From: Roseburia_C sp900315735
GTDB taxonomy: Bacteria > Bacillota > Clostridia > Lachnospirales > Lachnospiraceae
Length of the DNA stretch: 64,000 nucleotides
Assembly: GCA_052118425.1 (NCBI GenBank)
Contig: JBQKHF010000003.1
Direction: 5' to 3' (one strand)
The position numbers and the translations under genes are program-made. Positions 33,149 to 41,370 of this stretch are shown here, in pieces; position 1 is the stretch's first letter; each line of letters starts with the position of its first letter. The notes beneath the pieces were generated by a model. That model had not been told where the DNA came from, ran no database searches, and was given only the letters and a program-made list of their open reading frames with translations.

Positions 33149-33221
33149 AAAATGAGCAAAAGATGTGAAACTATAGAATGTGCACAAAAATGTGAAAGTA
33201 GAAAATCCGCACAGAAGATGC
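33136..33221 (+). repeat. three imperfect copies of a 26-27-bp repeat after spoVAE
   Basis: The core G(C/T)GAAA(G/C)TA recurs at 33139, 33165 and 33192, followed each time by AGAA and a GCA(C/A)AA-like end. The first copy overlaps the last codons of spoVAE. Similarity is partial. Confidence 0.45.
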
Positions 33222-33280
33222 ATAGAAAAGGATAAGCTGGAAACAATAAATTTGAAATCAATAAAAAGGAGATAACGAAC

Positions 33281-33712
33281 ATGAAAAGATTTAGAAAACT
33301 GGTGTTGACCATGATGGTAGTGTGCATGTTTGGCAGCATGGCAGCCTGTGGCAATATGAATGGAAATGAGGAGAATACCACAGAAAACGGAGCAGGAAAT
33401 AATAATACTACCAATAAGAATGACACCAACGATAAGAATAATGCAAATGATAAGAACAACGGTACCACAAATAACGATATGAATGACCAGAACAATACCA
33501 CAAACAATGGAGACAACGGCGACGGCGTGGTAAATGATGTGACAGACGGAGTAGTAGATGGCGCAGAAGATATCGTAGATGGTGTGGATGATGCAGTAGA
33601 CGATGCCGGAACCGGAATTAAGGATGCAGTGGATGATGCAACCGGAAGCAATGGAACCGGTAATGCGAATAATGGAAATGCAGCAGGAAACAATGCAAAA
33701 ACAGCAAGATAG
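33281..33712 (+). CDS. small lipoprotein with a low-complexity Asn/Asp/Thr-rich body
   Basis: 143 residues. The signal peptide (MKRFRKLVLTMMVVCMFGSM) ends in a lipobox-like AAC at about residues 21-23, so it should be lipid-anchored at the outer membrane face. The mature part is almost only Asn, Asp, Thr, Gly and Lys, then Val/Asp/Gly repeats of the VVDGAEDIVDGVDDAVDD type. No enzyme domain is seen. Its place after spoVAE suggests a spore or envelope lipoprotein, by position only. AAAGGAG precedes the ATG. Confidence 0.7.
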   Translation: MKRFRKLVLTMMVVCMFGSMAACGNMNGNEENTTENGAGNNNTTNKNDTNDKNNANDKNNGTTNNDMNDQNNTTNNGDNGDGVVNDVTDGVVDGAEDIVDGVDDAVDDAGTGIKDAVDDATGSNGTGNANNGNAAGNNAKTAR

Positions 33713-33743
33713 TTTTTAATAAAATTTTTAATATGCAGCAAAA

Positions 33744-33787
33744 AACAGGATTGAAAACGCAATAAAAAGTTTTCAATCCTGTTTTAT
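33744..33787. terminator. bidirectional terminator between the lipoprotein gene and guaB
   Basis: AACAGGATTGAAAAC (33744-33758) and GTTTTCAATCCTGTT (33769-33783) form a perfect 15-bp stem flanked by A-rich and T-rich sequence. Confidence 0.9.
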
Positions 33788-33839
33788 ATCATATTAGTAT
33801 TGCAATATCTTATAAAAACGAGTTCCTTATAATCAGAAT

Positions 33840-35297
33840 TTATTTGTCATCAATACTGTAGTTTGGCGCTTCTTTTGTAATGTGAATGTCATGTGGATGA
33901 CTTTCCTTTAAGGAAGCAGCAGTAATCTTAACGAAACGGCCTCTTTCCTGTAATTCAGGAATAGTAGGACATCCGCAGTAACCCATACCGGAACGGATAC
34001 CACCGATTAACTGGAATACGGTATCTTCAAGACTTCCCTTGTAAGCCACACGTCCTTCAACACCTTCCGGAACAAGCTTCTTAGCACCTTCCTGGAAGTA
34101 ACGGTCTTTGCTTCCGTTTTCCATAGCTGCAAGAGAGCCCATACCACGGTAAACTTTGTATTTTCTTCCCTGATATAATTCGAAGGTTCCAGGGGCTTCG
34201 TCGCATCCTGCAAACATACTTCCCATCATACATACATTACCGCCGGCAGCTAAAGCCTTGGTCATGTCTCCGGAGTATTTGATACCACCATCAGCGATGA
34301 TTGGAATACCATATTCTTTTGCAACTGCAAATGCATCCATAACAGCGGTAATCTGTGGAACACCGATACCTGCAACTACACGGGTAGTACAGATAGAACC
34401 AGGTCCGATACCAACTTTAACAGCATCAGCACCAGCTTCGATTAAAGCCTTGGTTGCTTCACCGGTTGCTACGTTACCTGCGATAACCTGAAGGTCAGGA
34501 TAAGCAGCTTTGATTTTCTTCACAGCATTTAAGATATTTAAGGAATGTCCATGTGCGGAATCTACAACGATTACATCGACATGGGATTTTACCAGTGCAT
34601 CGATACGGTCCATCATGTTAGCAGTAATACCAACAGCAGCACCACAAAGAAGTCTGCCCTGATCATCCTTAGCGGATAATGGATATTTAATCTGTTTTTC
34701 AATATCTTTGATGGTGATAAGACCTTTTAAATGAAAATCTTTATCAACAATTGGAAGTTTTTCTTTTCTTGCCTTAGCGAGAATTTTTTTCGCTTCGTCT
34801 AATGTGATTCCTTCCGGAGCAGTAATAAGACCTTCGGAAGTCATGCTTTCTTTGATTTTCTTGGAATAATCTGTTTCGAATTTTAAATCACGATTTGTGA
34901 TGATGCCGACCAATTTTCCGTTTTCAGTAATAGGAACTCCGGAAATGCGGAAGTTGTGCATTAAATCTTCTGCGTCAGCTAATGTATGATCTGGAGATAA
35001 GAAAAATGGGTCTGTGATAACTCCATTTTCGGAACGTTTTACCTTGTCCACTTCCTCCGCCTGAGCCTCGATAGACATGTTTTTGTGGATGATTCCGATA
35101 CCACCCTGTCTTGCCATAGCTATTGCCATGCGATGTTCAGTTACTGTGTCCATTCCAGCACTCATCATTGGAATGTTCAATTTGATTTTCTTAGTCAGGT
35201 AAGTGGTAAGATCAATCATATTAGGAGTAACTTCCGAATATGCAGGAACCAGCAAAACATCATCAAATGTAATTCCTTCACCGATAATTTTACCCAT
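33840..35297 (-). CDS. guaB: inosine-5'-monophosphate dehydrogenase
   Basis: 485 residues, the standard length. A TIM barrel is interrupted by two CBS domains (about residues 95-205). The active-site loop GIGPGSICTTRVVAGIG carries the catalytic cysteine, and the flap region GGIRSGMGYCGC follows. It oxidises IMP to XMP with NAD, the first committed step to GMP. It is transcribed alone from a strong promoter with a leader of about 55 nt, too short for a purine riboswitch. Confidence 0.97.
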   Translation of the reverse strand: MGKIIGEGITFDDVLLVPAYSEVTPNMIDLTTYLTKKIKLNIPMMSAGMDTVTEHRMAIAMARQGGIGIIHKNMSIEAQAEEVDKVKRSENGVITDPFFLSPDHTLADAEDLMHNFRISGVPITENGKLVGIITNRDLKFETDYSKKIKESMTSEGLITAPEGITLDEAKKILAKARKEKLPIVDKDFHLKGLITIKDIEKQIKYPLSAKDDQGRLLCGAAVGITANMMDRIDALVKSHVDVIVVDSAHGHSLNILNAVKKIKAAYPDLQVIAGNVATGEATKALIEAGADAVKVGIGPGSICTTRVVAGIGVPQITAVMDAFAVAKEYGIPIIADGGIKYSGDMTKALAAGGNVCMMGSMFAGCDEAPGTFELYQGRKYKVYRGMGSLAAMENGSKDRYFQEGAKKLVPEGVEGRVAYKGSLEDTVFQLIGGIRSGMGYCGCPTIPELQERGRFVKITAASLKESHPHDIHITKEAPNYSIDDK

Positions 35298-35359
35298 TTT
35301 CTCGTTTCCTCTCTTTCTTATTAAAAAGTCTGTAATATAATAATGCCTTTAATTTCTCA

Positions 35360-35388
35360 ATTCTAGCAAAAAAATAATATACTGTCAA
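35360..35388 (-). promoter_or_regulatory. consensus promoter of guaB
   Basis: On the minus strand TTGACA (35388-35383), a 17-bp spacer and TAGAAT (35365-35360). Confidence 0.8.
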
Positions 35389-35417
35389 TTGTTAAAACAA
35401 CTATTCCATTTTATACA
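35389..35417 (+). promoter_or_regulatory. promoter of the hisA-glnA-nitR group
   Basis: TTGTTA (35389-35394), a 17-bp spacer and TATACA (35412-35417), directly abutting the divergent guaB promoter. An extended -10, TGTTATTCT (35424-35432), is an alternative. Confidence 0.45.
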
Positions 35418-35439
35418 AAAATATGTTATTCTTTTAGAC

Positions 35440-35479
35440 GGACAACGGGGTCAACCAAGGGTGAACGTTGTCCTTTTTT
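35440..35479 (+). terminator. leader terminator (possible attenuator) before hisA
   Basis: GGACAACG (35440-35447) pairs with CGTTGTCC (35466-35473), followed by TTTTTT. It stands between the promoter and the ribosome site of the hisA-like gene, so read-through must be controlled or partial. No T-box or known riboswitch is recognisable. ANTAR proteins such as the one encoded downstream act at leader terminators of nitrogen genes, which makes this a candidate target. Confidence 0.6.
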
Positions 35480-35499
35480 CAAACAGAGGGGGAAAAGGG

Positions 35500-36279
35500 A
35501 TGGAATTTCGACCGTGCATAGACATCCATAATGGCAAGGTCAAGCAGATTGTGGGCGGAAGTCTTAAGGATGAAGGAAATCAGGCAAAGGAGAATTTTGT
35601 GGCGGAGCAGGATGCCGCTTATTTTGCAGAATTCTATAAAAAAGATAAGATTCGTGGCGGACATATCATTCTGCTGAACCCGGCGGACAGCTCTTATTAT
35701 AAAGAAACGAAGCGTCAGGCGCTGCTTGCACTTCACACCTATCCGGGCGGCATGCAGGTTGGCGGCGGTATTCATGCAGAGAATGCGAAAGAATTTATCG
35801 AGGCAGGAGCCAGCCATGTAATTGTAACATCCTATGTATTTAAGGATGGAAAAGTAAATTATGAAAATCTGGAAAAAATTCTTGCAGCGGTAGGAAAAGA
35901 GCATCTTGTTCTGGATTTGAGCTGCCGGAAAAAAGACGGTGACTACTATATAGTAACAGACCGCTGGCAGAAATTTACCGAAGAGAAAATCACGCCGGAA
36001 TTATTAGATAAATTAAAGGGATATGCGGATGAATTTTTGGTACATGCAGTAGATGTAGAAGGAAAAGCATCCGGCATTGAAGTTCCACTGGCAGAGATGT
36101 TAGGAGACTGGGGCAAAATCCCAATTACATATGCCGGGGGAGTCGGCAGTTTTGAAGATTTAAAGCAGTTAAAAGAACATGGAAAAGGCAGGCTTAATGT
36201 GACGATTGGCAGTGCATTAGACCTGTTTGGCGGCAGAATGGCATATAAAGAGGTTCTGCAGTATATAAATCAAGTATAA
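35500..36279 (+). CDS. hisA: eukaryote-type HisA isomerase
   Basis: 259 residues, TIM barrel. FRPCIDIHNGKVKQIVGGSL, GGHIILLNP, GGMQVGGGIHAENAKEFI and TYAGGVGSFEDL match the HIS6/HisA form seen in fungi and plants more closely than the usual bacterial HisA. It isomerises ProFAR to PRFAR in histidine synthesis. It is not with other his genes but directly ahead of glnA. ATG 35500 follows AGAGGGGGAAAAGGG; an upstream in-frame extension covers the leader hairpin and is not coding. Confidence 0.82.
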   Translation: MEFRPCIDIHNGKVKQIVGGSLKDEGNQAKENFVAEQDAAYFAEFYKKDKIRGGHIILLNPADSSYYKETKRQALLALHTYPGGMQVGGGIHAENAKEFIEAGASHVIVTSYVFKDGKVNYENLEKILAAVGKEHLVLDLSCRKKDGDYYIVTDRWQKFTEEKITPELLDKLKGYADEFLVHAVDVEGKASGIEVPLAEMLGDWGKIPITYAGGVGSFEDLKQLKEHGKGRLNVTIGSALDLFGGRMAYKEVLQYINQV

Positions 36280-36298
36280 GGAAAAGGAGAGCGGCAGT

Positions 36299-37627
36299 AT
36301 GAAGTATACAAAACAGGATATTATCCGTATGGCAGACGAAGAAGATGTGGAATTTATCCGGCTTCAGTTTACGGATATGTTTGGAACCTTAAAAAATGTG
36401 GCAATCACACGAAGCCAGTTAGAGAAGGCATTGAATAATCAGTGCATGTTTGACGGCTCATCCATAGAAGGCTTTGTCCGGATTGAGGAATCTGATATGT
36501 ATCTTTACCCGGATTTAGATACATTTACCATTTTTCCATGGAGACCACAGCAGGGAAAAGTTGCAAGAATTATCTGTGATGTCTATTGTGCAGATGGAAC
36601 TCCATTTGAAGGAGATCCAAGATACATATTGCGGAAAGAGATTGCGCGTGCAGCAAAGATGGGCTATACCTTTGATGTAGGACCGGAATGCGAATTCTTC
36701 TTATTCCATACTGATGACAATGGTCAGCCGACTACTATTTCCCATGAGAAAGCAGGATACTTTGATTTAGGACCGGTAGACTTAGGTGAAAATGCAAGAC
36801 GTGATATGGTGCTGACCTTAGAGGATATGGGATTTGAGATTGAGGCATCCCATCATGAAGTAGCACCGGCACAGCATGAAATTGATTTCCGCTATGATGA
36901 AGCATTGGCAACGGCCGATAAGATTATGACCTTTAAACTGGCAGTTAAGACCATTGCAAAGCGTCATGGTTTATTTGCAAGCTTTATGCCAAAACCAAAA
37001 TATGGAATCAACGGTTCCGGCATGCACATTAATATGTCACTTTCCCAGAATGGAAAAAATATTTTTGATGACCCATCCGGTGAACTTGGTTTAAGTAAAG
37101 AAGCATATTATTTCATTGGTGGAATTATGAAGCATATGAAAGGTATGTCCGCTATCACCAATCCGCTGGTAAATTCCTATAAGAGACTGGTTCCGGGCTA
37201 TGAAGCACCGATTTATATTGCATGGTCTGCAACGAACCGCAGCCCGCTGATTCGTATTCCGGCATCCCGTGGAGCAGGAACCAGAGTGGAATTAAGATGT
37301 CCGGATCCGGCAGCCAATCCATATCTGGCATTGGCAGTATGTCTTGCAGCAGGCTTAGACGGAATTGAACAGAAGATTATGCCACCGGAAGAAGTAAGAG
37401 AAAATGTATTTGAAATGAGACTTTCCAAGAAAGTGGAGAAGGGTATCGAATCACTTCCGGGTGATTTGATGGAAGCAATCGAAGAGCTCGAACGCGATGA
37501 TTATATCAAAGGGGTTTTAGGACCGCATATTACAGAGAAATATACAGAAGCCAAGAAGGCTGAATGGGCAGATTACAGAGCCCAGGTTACACAGTGGGAG
37601 ATTGATGAGTATCTGTATAAGATTTAA
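36299..37627 (+). CDS. glnA: glutamine synthetase type I
   Basis: 442 residues, the short GSI-alpha form of Firmicutes. Conserved active-site stretches: MFDGSSIEGFVRIEESDMYL, GPECEFFLF, SHHEVAPAQHEIDF, NGSGMHINMSLS and NRSPLIRIPASRG. The adenylylation tyrosine segment of GSI-beta is not seen, consistent with feedback and protein-level control. It makes glutamine from glutamate, ammonia and ATP. It is 19 bp after hisA, with AAAGGAGAG before the ATG, and followed by a nitR-type gene. Confidence 0.97.
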   Translation: MKYTKQDIIRMADEEDVEFIRLQFTDMFGTLKNVAITRSQLEKALNNQCMFDGSSIEGFVRIEESDMYLYPDLDTFTIFPWRPQQGKVARIICDVYCADGTPFEGDPRYILRKEIARAAKMGYTFDVGPECEFFLFHTDDNGQPTTISHEKAGYFDLGPVDLGENARRDMVLTLEDMGFEIEASHHEVAPAQHEIDFRYDEALATADKIMTFKLAVKTIAKRHGLFASFMPKPKYGINGSGMHINMSLSQNGKNIFDDPSGELGLSKEAYYFIGGIMKHMKGMSAITNPLVNSYKRLVPGYEAPIYIAWSATNRSPLIRIPASRGAGTRVELRCPDPAANPYLALAVCLAAGLDGIEQKIMPPEEVRENVFEMRLSKKVEKGIESLPGDLMEAIEELERDDYIKGVLGPHITEKYTEAKKAEWADYRAQVTQWEIDEYLYKI

Positions 37628-37660
37628 TTGATGTAAGAAAATGCTACAGGAGATAAGAAC

Positions 37661-38209
37661 TTGATTAATGTTATTGTTGCATTCCCAAAGATAGAAAATG
37701 CCAAGAGTATAAAAAATATACTTGTGCGCAGTGGATTTCATGTAGATGCAGCAGTCACAACAGGGGCTCAGGCATTGCAGTATGCGAATTCATTGGATGG
37801 AGGTATATTGGTCTGCAGCCCAAGATTTGTGGACATGATGTATACAGAACTGCATGAATATCTTCCTGCTACATTTCAAATGCTTCTCGTTGCTTCACCG
37901 GATATCTGTAATGAGCACGAAGTTGCTGATATTATGTGCCTTTCCATGCCGCTTAAGGTGCACGAACTGATACAGACGGTAGAGACCATGTCTTATACCA
38001 TCACCAGAATGCGTAAGAAACGGCGTATGGAGCCGAAGGTGCGAAGCGAAGAGGAAAAACGCATGTTACAGGATGCCAAAGAACTTCTGATGGTACGAAA
38101 TAACATGAGCGAAGAAGAAGCGCATCGTTATATCCAGAAACGAAGTATGGACAATGGAACCGGACTCATCGAGACGGCACAGATGATTTTGAGCCTTATG
38201 CATGCATAG
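37661..38209 (+). CDS. nitR: ANTAR-domain RNA-binding antiterminator (NitR-like)
   Basis: 182 residues. An N-terminal receiver-like domain lacks the phosphate-accepting aspartate (GGILVCSPRF at that place). A C-terminal ANTAR domain follows (EEEKRMLQDAKELLMVRNN, MSEEEAHRYIQKRSMDNGTG, LIETAQMIL), which binds paired hairpins in leader RNA to prevent termination. A nitR gene next to glnA is known from solventogenic clostridia. The start is TTG 37661 with AGGAG at 37648-37652. It may act on the leader terminator at 35440-35479. Confidence 0.87.
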   Translation: MINVIVAFPKIENAKSIKNILVRSGFHVDAAVTTGAQALQYANSLDGGILVCSPRFVDMMYTELHEYLPATFQMLLVASPDICNEHEVADIMCLSMPLKVHELIQTVETMSYTITRMRKKRRMEPKVRSEEEKRMLQDAKELLMVRNNMSEEEAHRYIQKRSMDNGTGLIETAQMILSLMHA

Positions 38210-38266
38210 GCATAAAAAATATGTTAAATATAGTAGATTATTATATAGAGAAGAAAAGGAGACATT

Positions 38267-39481
38267 ATGTATCAGATTAATGAAAACTACCAGAAATTAC
38301 CAGGAAGCTATTTATTCAGCACCATTGCCAAAAAGGTAAATGCATTTACCCAGGCAAATCCGGATAAGAATATCATCCGTCTTGGAATCGGTGATGTTAC
38401 ACAGCCAATCGCTCCGGCAATTATCGAAGCATTACATAAGGCTGTTGACGAGATGGCAGACCCTGCAACTTTCCATGGATATGCACCGGATTTGGGATAT
38501 GATTTCCTGCGTAATGCCATTGTAAAAAATGATTATCAGGCAAGAGGATGCGCCATCGAAGCAGATGAAATTTTCGTATCCGATGGAGCAAAGAGTGATT
38601 CTGGAAATATTCAGGAATTATTCGGACCGGATGTAAGAATTGCAGTATGTGACCCGGTATACCCGGTATACGTTGATTCTAATGTTATGGCTGGAAGAAC
38701 CGGTACTTATAATCCGGATACCCAGATGTGGAGCAATGTAATTTACATGCCTTGTACCAGAGAAAATAATTTCGTGCCGGAATTCCCGAAGGAGACACCG
38801 GATGTAATTTATCTCTGCCTGCCAAACAACCCAACCGGAACAACCATTACCAAAGCACAGTTACAGGAATGGGTAGATTATGCCAATAAAGTAGGCGCAC
38901 TGATTATCTATGACGGTGCTTATGAAGCATATATTTCAGAAGCAGATGTGGCTCATACCATTTATGAATGTGAAGGAGCACAGACCTGTGCCATCGAGAT
39001 TAAGAGTTTCTCAAAGAATGCAGGATTTACCGGAGTACGTCTTGGTTATACCGTAGTACCAAAGGATTTGAAATGTAACGGCGTATCCTTACATGATATG
39101 TGGGCAAGACGTCACGGAACCAAATTCAACGGAGCTCCTTATATCGTACAGCGTGCCGGTGAAGCAGTATATTCTGAAGCCGGAAAAGCACAGTTAAAAG
39201 AGCAGGTTGCATATTACATGAAAAATGCAAGCGTAATCAAGACTGGTCTTAAAGAAGCAGGCTTCGAAGTATTCGGTGGCGTAAATGCACCATATATCTG
39301 GTTAAAGACACCGGAGCAGATGACATCCTGGGATTTCTTTGATTACCTCTTAGAGAATGCCAATGTAGTAGGAACACCGGGATCCGGATTCGGACCAAGC
39401 GGAGAAGGCTACTTCAGACTGACTGCATTTGGAACTTATGAGAATTCAGTTGCAGCATTAGAGAGAATTAAAGCATTATAA
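38267..39481 (+). CDS. dapL: LL-diaminopimelate aminotransferase
   Basis: 404 residues, class I/II PLP aminotransferase. The PLP lysine is in IKSFSKNAGFTGVRLGY; the opening INENYQKLPGSYLFSTIAKKV and IRLGIGDVTQPI are typical of DapL. It converts tetrahydrodipicolinate straight to LL-diaminopimelate for lysine and peptidoglycan, bypassing the succinylase and acetylase routes. AAAGGAGA precedes the ATG. A strong terminator follows. Confidence 0.95.
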   Translation: MYQINENYQKLPGSYLFSTIAKKVNAFTQANPDKNIIRLGIGDVTQPIAPAIIEALHKAVDEMADPATFHGYAPDLGYDFLRNAIVKNDYQARGCAIEADEIFVSDGAKSDSGNIQELFGPDVRIAVCDPVYPVYVDSNVMAGRTGTYNPDTQMWSNVIYMPCTRENNFVPEFPKETPDVIYLCLPNNPTGTTITKAQLQEWVDYANKVGALIIYDGAYEAYISEADVAHTIYECEGAQTCAIEIKSFSKNAGFTGVRLGYTVVPKDLKCNGVSLHDMWARRHGTKFNGAPYIVQRAGEAVYSEAGKAQLKEQVAYYMKNASVIKTGLKEAGFEVFGGVNAPYIWLKTPEQMTSWDFFDYLLENANVVGTPGSGFGPSGEGYFRLTAFGTYENSVAALERIKAL

Positions 39482-39516
39482 GTCAAATATCATAAGGATA
39501 TATGAAAATGTGGAAG

Positions 39517-39545
39517 GGACAGCGATTTTAATCGCTGTCCTTTTT
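39517..39545 (+). terminator. terminator of dapL
   Basis: GGACAGCGAT (39517-39526) and ATCGCTGTCC (39531-39540), 4-nt loop, then TTTTTC. Confidence 0.95.
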
Positions 39546-39557
39546 CGTATCCGGTAT

Positions 39558-40071
39558 AACAGGCAATTGGGAAGAAAGATTTATTTATTTTAAAAAGTTT
39601 GGATATCGAAGGGCATCTGGATTTTACACTGAAATACCGCAATTCTAAAATATCGTTTTTGCTTTTGACTATTAAAACAGTCTTTCCAATGTTTGACAAA
39701 GGCACTGTATTGTTCGTCAACTACGGATGCATGATAAGGTCTGTTAGGGGCACTTAGAATTTCGTCTGTTATCAGGCAACGCTGGCACAGGGAAGTGCCA
39801 GCGAGGCGCATTTGAACATGGATGTGAATTTGCGCCGGTTGCCGGAATGAATAATATTTATAACGAAATTCTTAGTGCCCCTTGCAGATTTTATGTTGCA
39901 TCCGTAATTGACGGACAGTGCAGTGCCTCTGTCAAAGCAACGGAAAGACAGTTTGTAATCAAGCAAAAACGATATTTAAGAACTGCTGGCATTTCAGTGC
40001 ATATCATCCAGCAGCCCTTCGCTATCCAGACATGAAAAAGAAATTTCTTATTTCTTTCCCAATTGCCTGTT
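39558..40071. mobile_element. 514-bp palindromic element, MITE-like
   Basis: Perfect 16-bp terminal inverted repeats AACAGGCAATTGGGAA (39558-39573) and TTCCCAATTGCCTGTT (40056-40071) enclose two long arms (about 39574-39765 and 39862-40055) that are imperfect reverse complements. The roughly 95-bp centre holds three further stems: GGCAAC/GTTGCC (39775-39843), GCTGGCAC/GTGCCAGC (39781-39802) and GGCGCA/TGCGCC (39805-39836). The arms encode related peptides that read outward from the centre (shared EILSAP at the start, KQKRY, then IQ-x-PF-x-IQT at the end). No transposase is present and no clear target duplication is seen. Confidence 0.75.
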
Positions 40072-40172
40072 AATACGACAGCACCACAATATTATCCAAA
40101 TTATGCCACAACCGACAATTCCGCTTTGCATCCCCAGTGGATATAATGGGAGTATGAAAAAAGGATACTTAC

Positions 40173-40589
40173 TTGAAACAGGGGGAAAAAGTATGCAATA
40201 CGGACATTTTGACAATGTCCTGGCAGCAGGTTGGCAAATCACTGGATGAAGCAAAATATACCTGCCGTCATGGAATGAGTTATTCCAAATACAACTGTGA
40301 TTACAAAGGAATTGCAGCAGAGCAGACCTTAGTTGTTAAGATAAAATTTTACCCGAAGATGTACGAATGGCACATGAAATGACAGAAAGGTTAAAAATTT
40401 TATCAAAGTATTCTTTTCCTAAAAAACCTTCTTACGGAAGTAATAAATGCGACAAACGGAAACATTATTTTAGCATCAACCATATTTGGAAACACACCAA
40501 AGGTTGCAGAAAAGAATTATTATGTAGGAACAAATTTAGCGGTTGCAAAACAGGCATTAAATGAAAGACATTTTCTTAACCCAAAATAG
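40173..40589 (+). pseudogene. decayed coding remnant next to the tRNA gene
   Basis: Short frames in sequence suggest an eroded gene. One runs about 69 codons from 40173 (VGKSLDEAKYTCRHG, YSKYNCDYKGIAAEQ). Another reads LLTEVINATNGNIILASTIF then GNTPKVAEKNYYVGTNLAVA and ends at TAG 40587-40589. The last part faintly recalls the C-terminus of tyrosine recombinases, but I cannot confirm this. Its location beside the 3' end of a tRNA gene, a common integration site, is the main reason to mention it. The rest of the gap 40072-40630 holds nothing else I can support. Confidence 0.3.
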
Positions 40590-40626
40590 CGAAAATCTGG
40601 TTAAGAAAGCAAGAATTTAAGAATTA

Positions 40627-40667
40627 GAAAAATGCTGTAAACCCGCATAAATCAAGGCTTACAGCAT
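40627..40667 (-). terminator. terminator of the tRNA-Gly gene
   Basis: On the minus strand ATGCTGTAAGCC (40667-40656) pairs with GGGTTTACAGCAT (40644-40632), followed by TTTTC, 14 bp past the tRNA 3' end. Confidence 0.75.
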
Positions 40668-40680
40668 CCCCAAAAAATAG

Positions 40681-40753
40681 AGCGATAGACGGGGCTCGAA
40701 CCCGCGGTCTCGACCTTGGCAAGGTCGCGCGTTACCAACTACGCCACTATCGC
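40681..40753 (-). tRNA. tRNA-Gly (anticodon GCC)
   Basis: 73 nt. The acceptor stem GCGATAG/CTATCGC, anticodon arm CGACC-TTGCCAA-GGTCG and T arm GCGGG-TTCGAGC-CCCGT are all present; the anticodon loop TTGCCAA gives GCC. The 3' CCA is not encoded. It is a solitary tRNA, and its 3' end faces the decayed sequence and the palindromic element. Confidence 0.93.
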
Positions 40754-40864
40754 ATTTGTGCTGAACACGAAATTTACTATACTATAAGAAAAAGGGTTTG
40801 TCAAGTGTAATATTAGAAAAGTTTTCACATAAAATACAATAAGCAAGAAAGCAGGAGGACTCCC

Positions 40865-41314
40865 TTGAGTGCAAAGACAAAGATTGTAGTGCTTCATATG
40901 AAGGAACTGATTTACACAGGAATTTTTGCGGTACTTGGAATATTACTGGTATTATTGTTGGTCTATATGTTTTCTCCGGATAAAGATGAGGAGAGCCGGG
41001 AGACCATGAAATATGTGGCAGGGGTATATACGTCTTCCATCATATTTAATGATAAAACCGTGGATGTGGAGGTTGTGGTGGATGAGAATAAAATCAATTC
41101 CATTTCGCTGGTAAATCTCGATGAAACTGTAACCGCAATGTATCCGTTGATGCAGCCGGCACTGGATAATTTGAAAGAACAGATATATGAAAATCAGTCA
41201 ACGGATAATCTCAGCTATTCCGATGATAACCAGTATACGTCCATGGTGCTGATTCACGCCATTGATGATGCCCTAGGAAAAGCAGCGGCTGCCCCGGAGA
41301 CAGAGGCGGAGTAA
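40865..41314 (+). CDS. membrane-anchored protein with an FMN-binding-like domain
   Basis: 149 residues. The TTG start is set by AGGAGG (40853-40858). One transmembrane helix (IYTGIFAVLGILLVLLLVYM) is followed by an outside domain: VAGVYTSSIIFNDKTVDVEV, VDENKINSISLVNLDE, DNQYTSMVLIHAIDDALGKA. This resembles the FMN_bind domain of RnfG/NqrC, but the SGAT motif that carries covalent FMN reads SDDNQYTS, so flavin attachment is doubtful. The function is not known. Confidence 0.6.
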   Translation: MSAKTKIVVLHMKELIYTGIFAVLGILLVLLLVYMFSPDKDEESRETMKYVAGVYTSSIIFNDKTVDVEVVVDENKINSISLVNLDETVTAMYPLMQPALDNLKEQIYENQSTDNLSYSDDNQYTSMVLIHAIDDALGKAAAAPETEAE

Positions 41315-41370
41315 CAGTATAAAATGATACGACAGAAATAGCAAAAGGAAAACAAGAAAAAGGCTTGTCA

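Noticed and set aside
33106..33762. 218-codon minus-strand frame opposite the lipoprotein gene
   Set aside because: It is the complement of the low-complexity plus-strand gene, has no family similarity and no supporting ribosome site.
35298..35388. purine riboswitch before guaB
   Set aside because: The leader from the consensus promoter is only about 55 nt and shows no purine aptamer pattern.
35423..35437. four-codon leader peptide before the hisA attenuator
   Set aside because: It is too short and carries no regulatory codons such as histidine; chance occurrence is likely.
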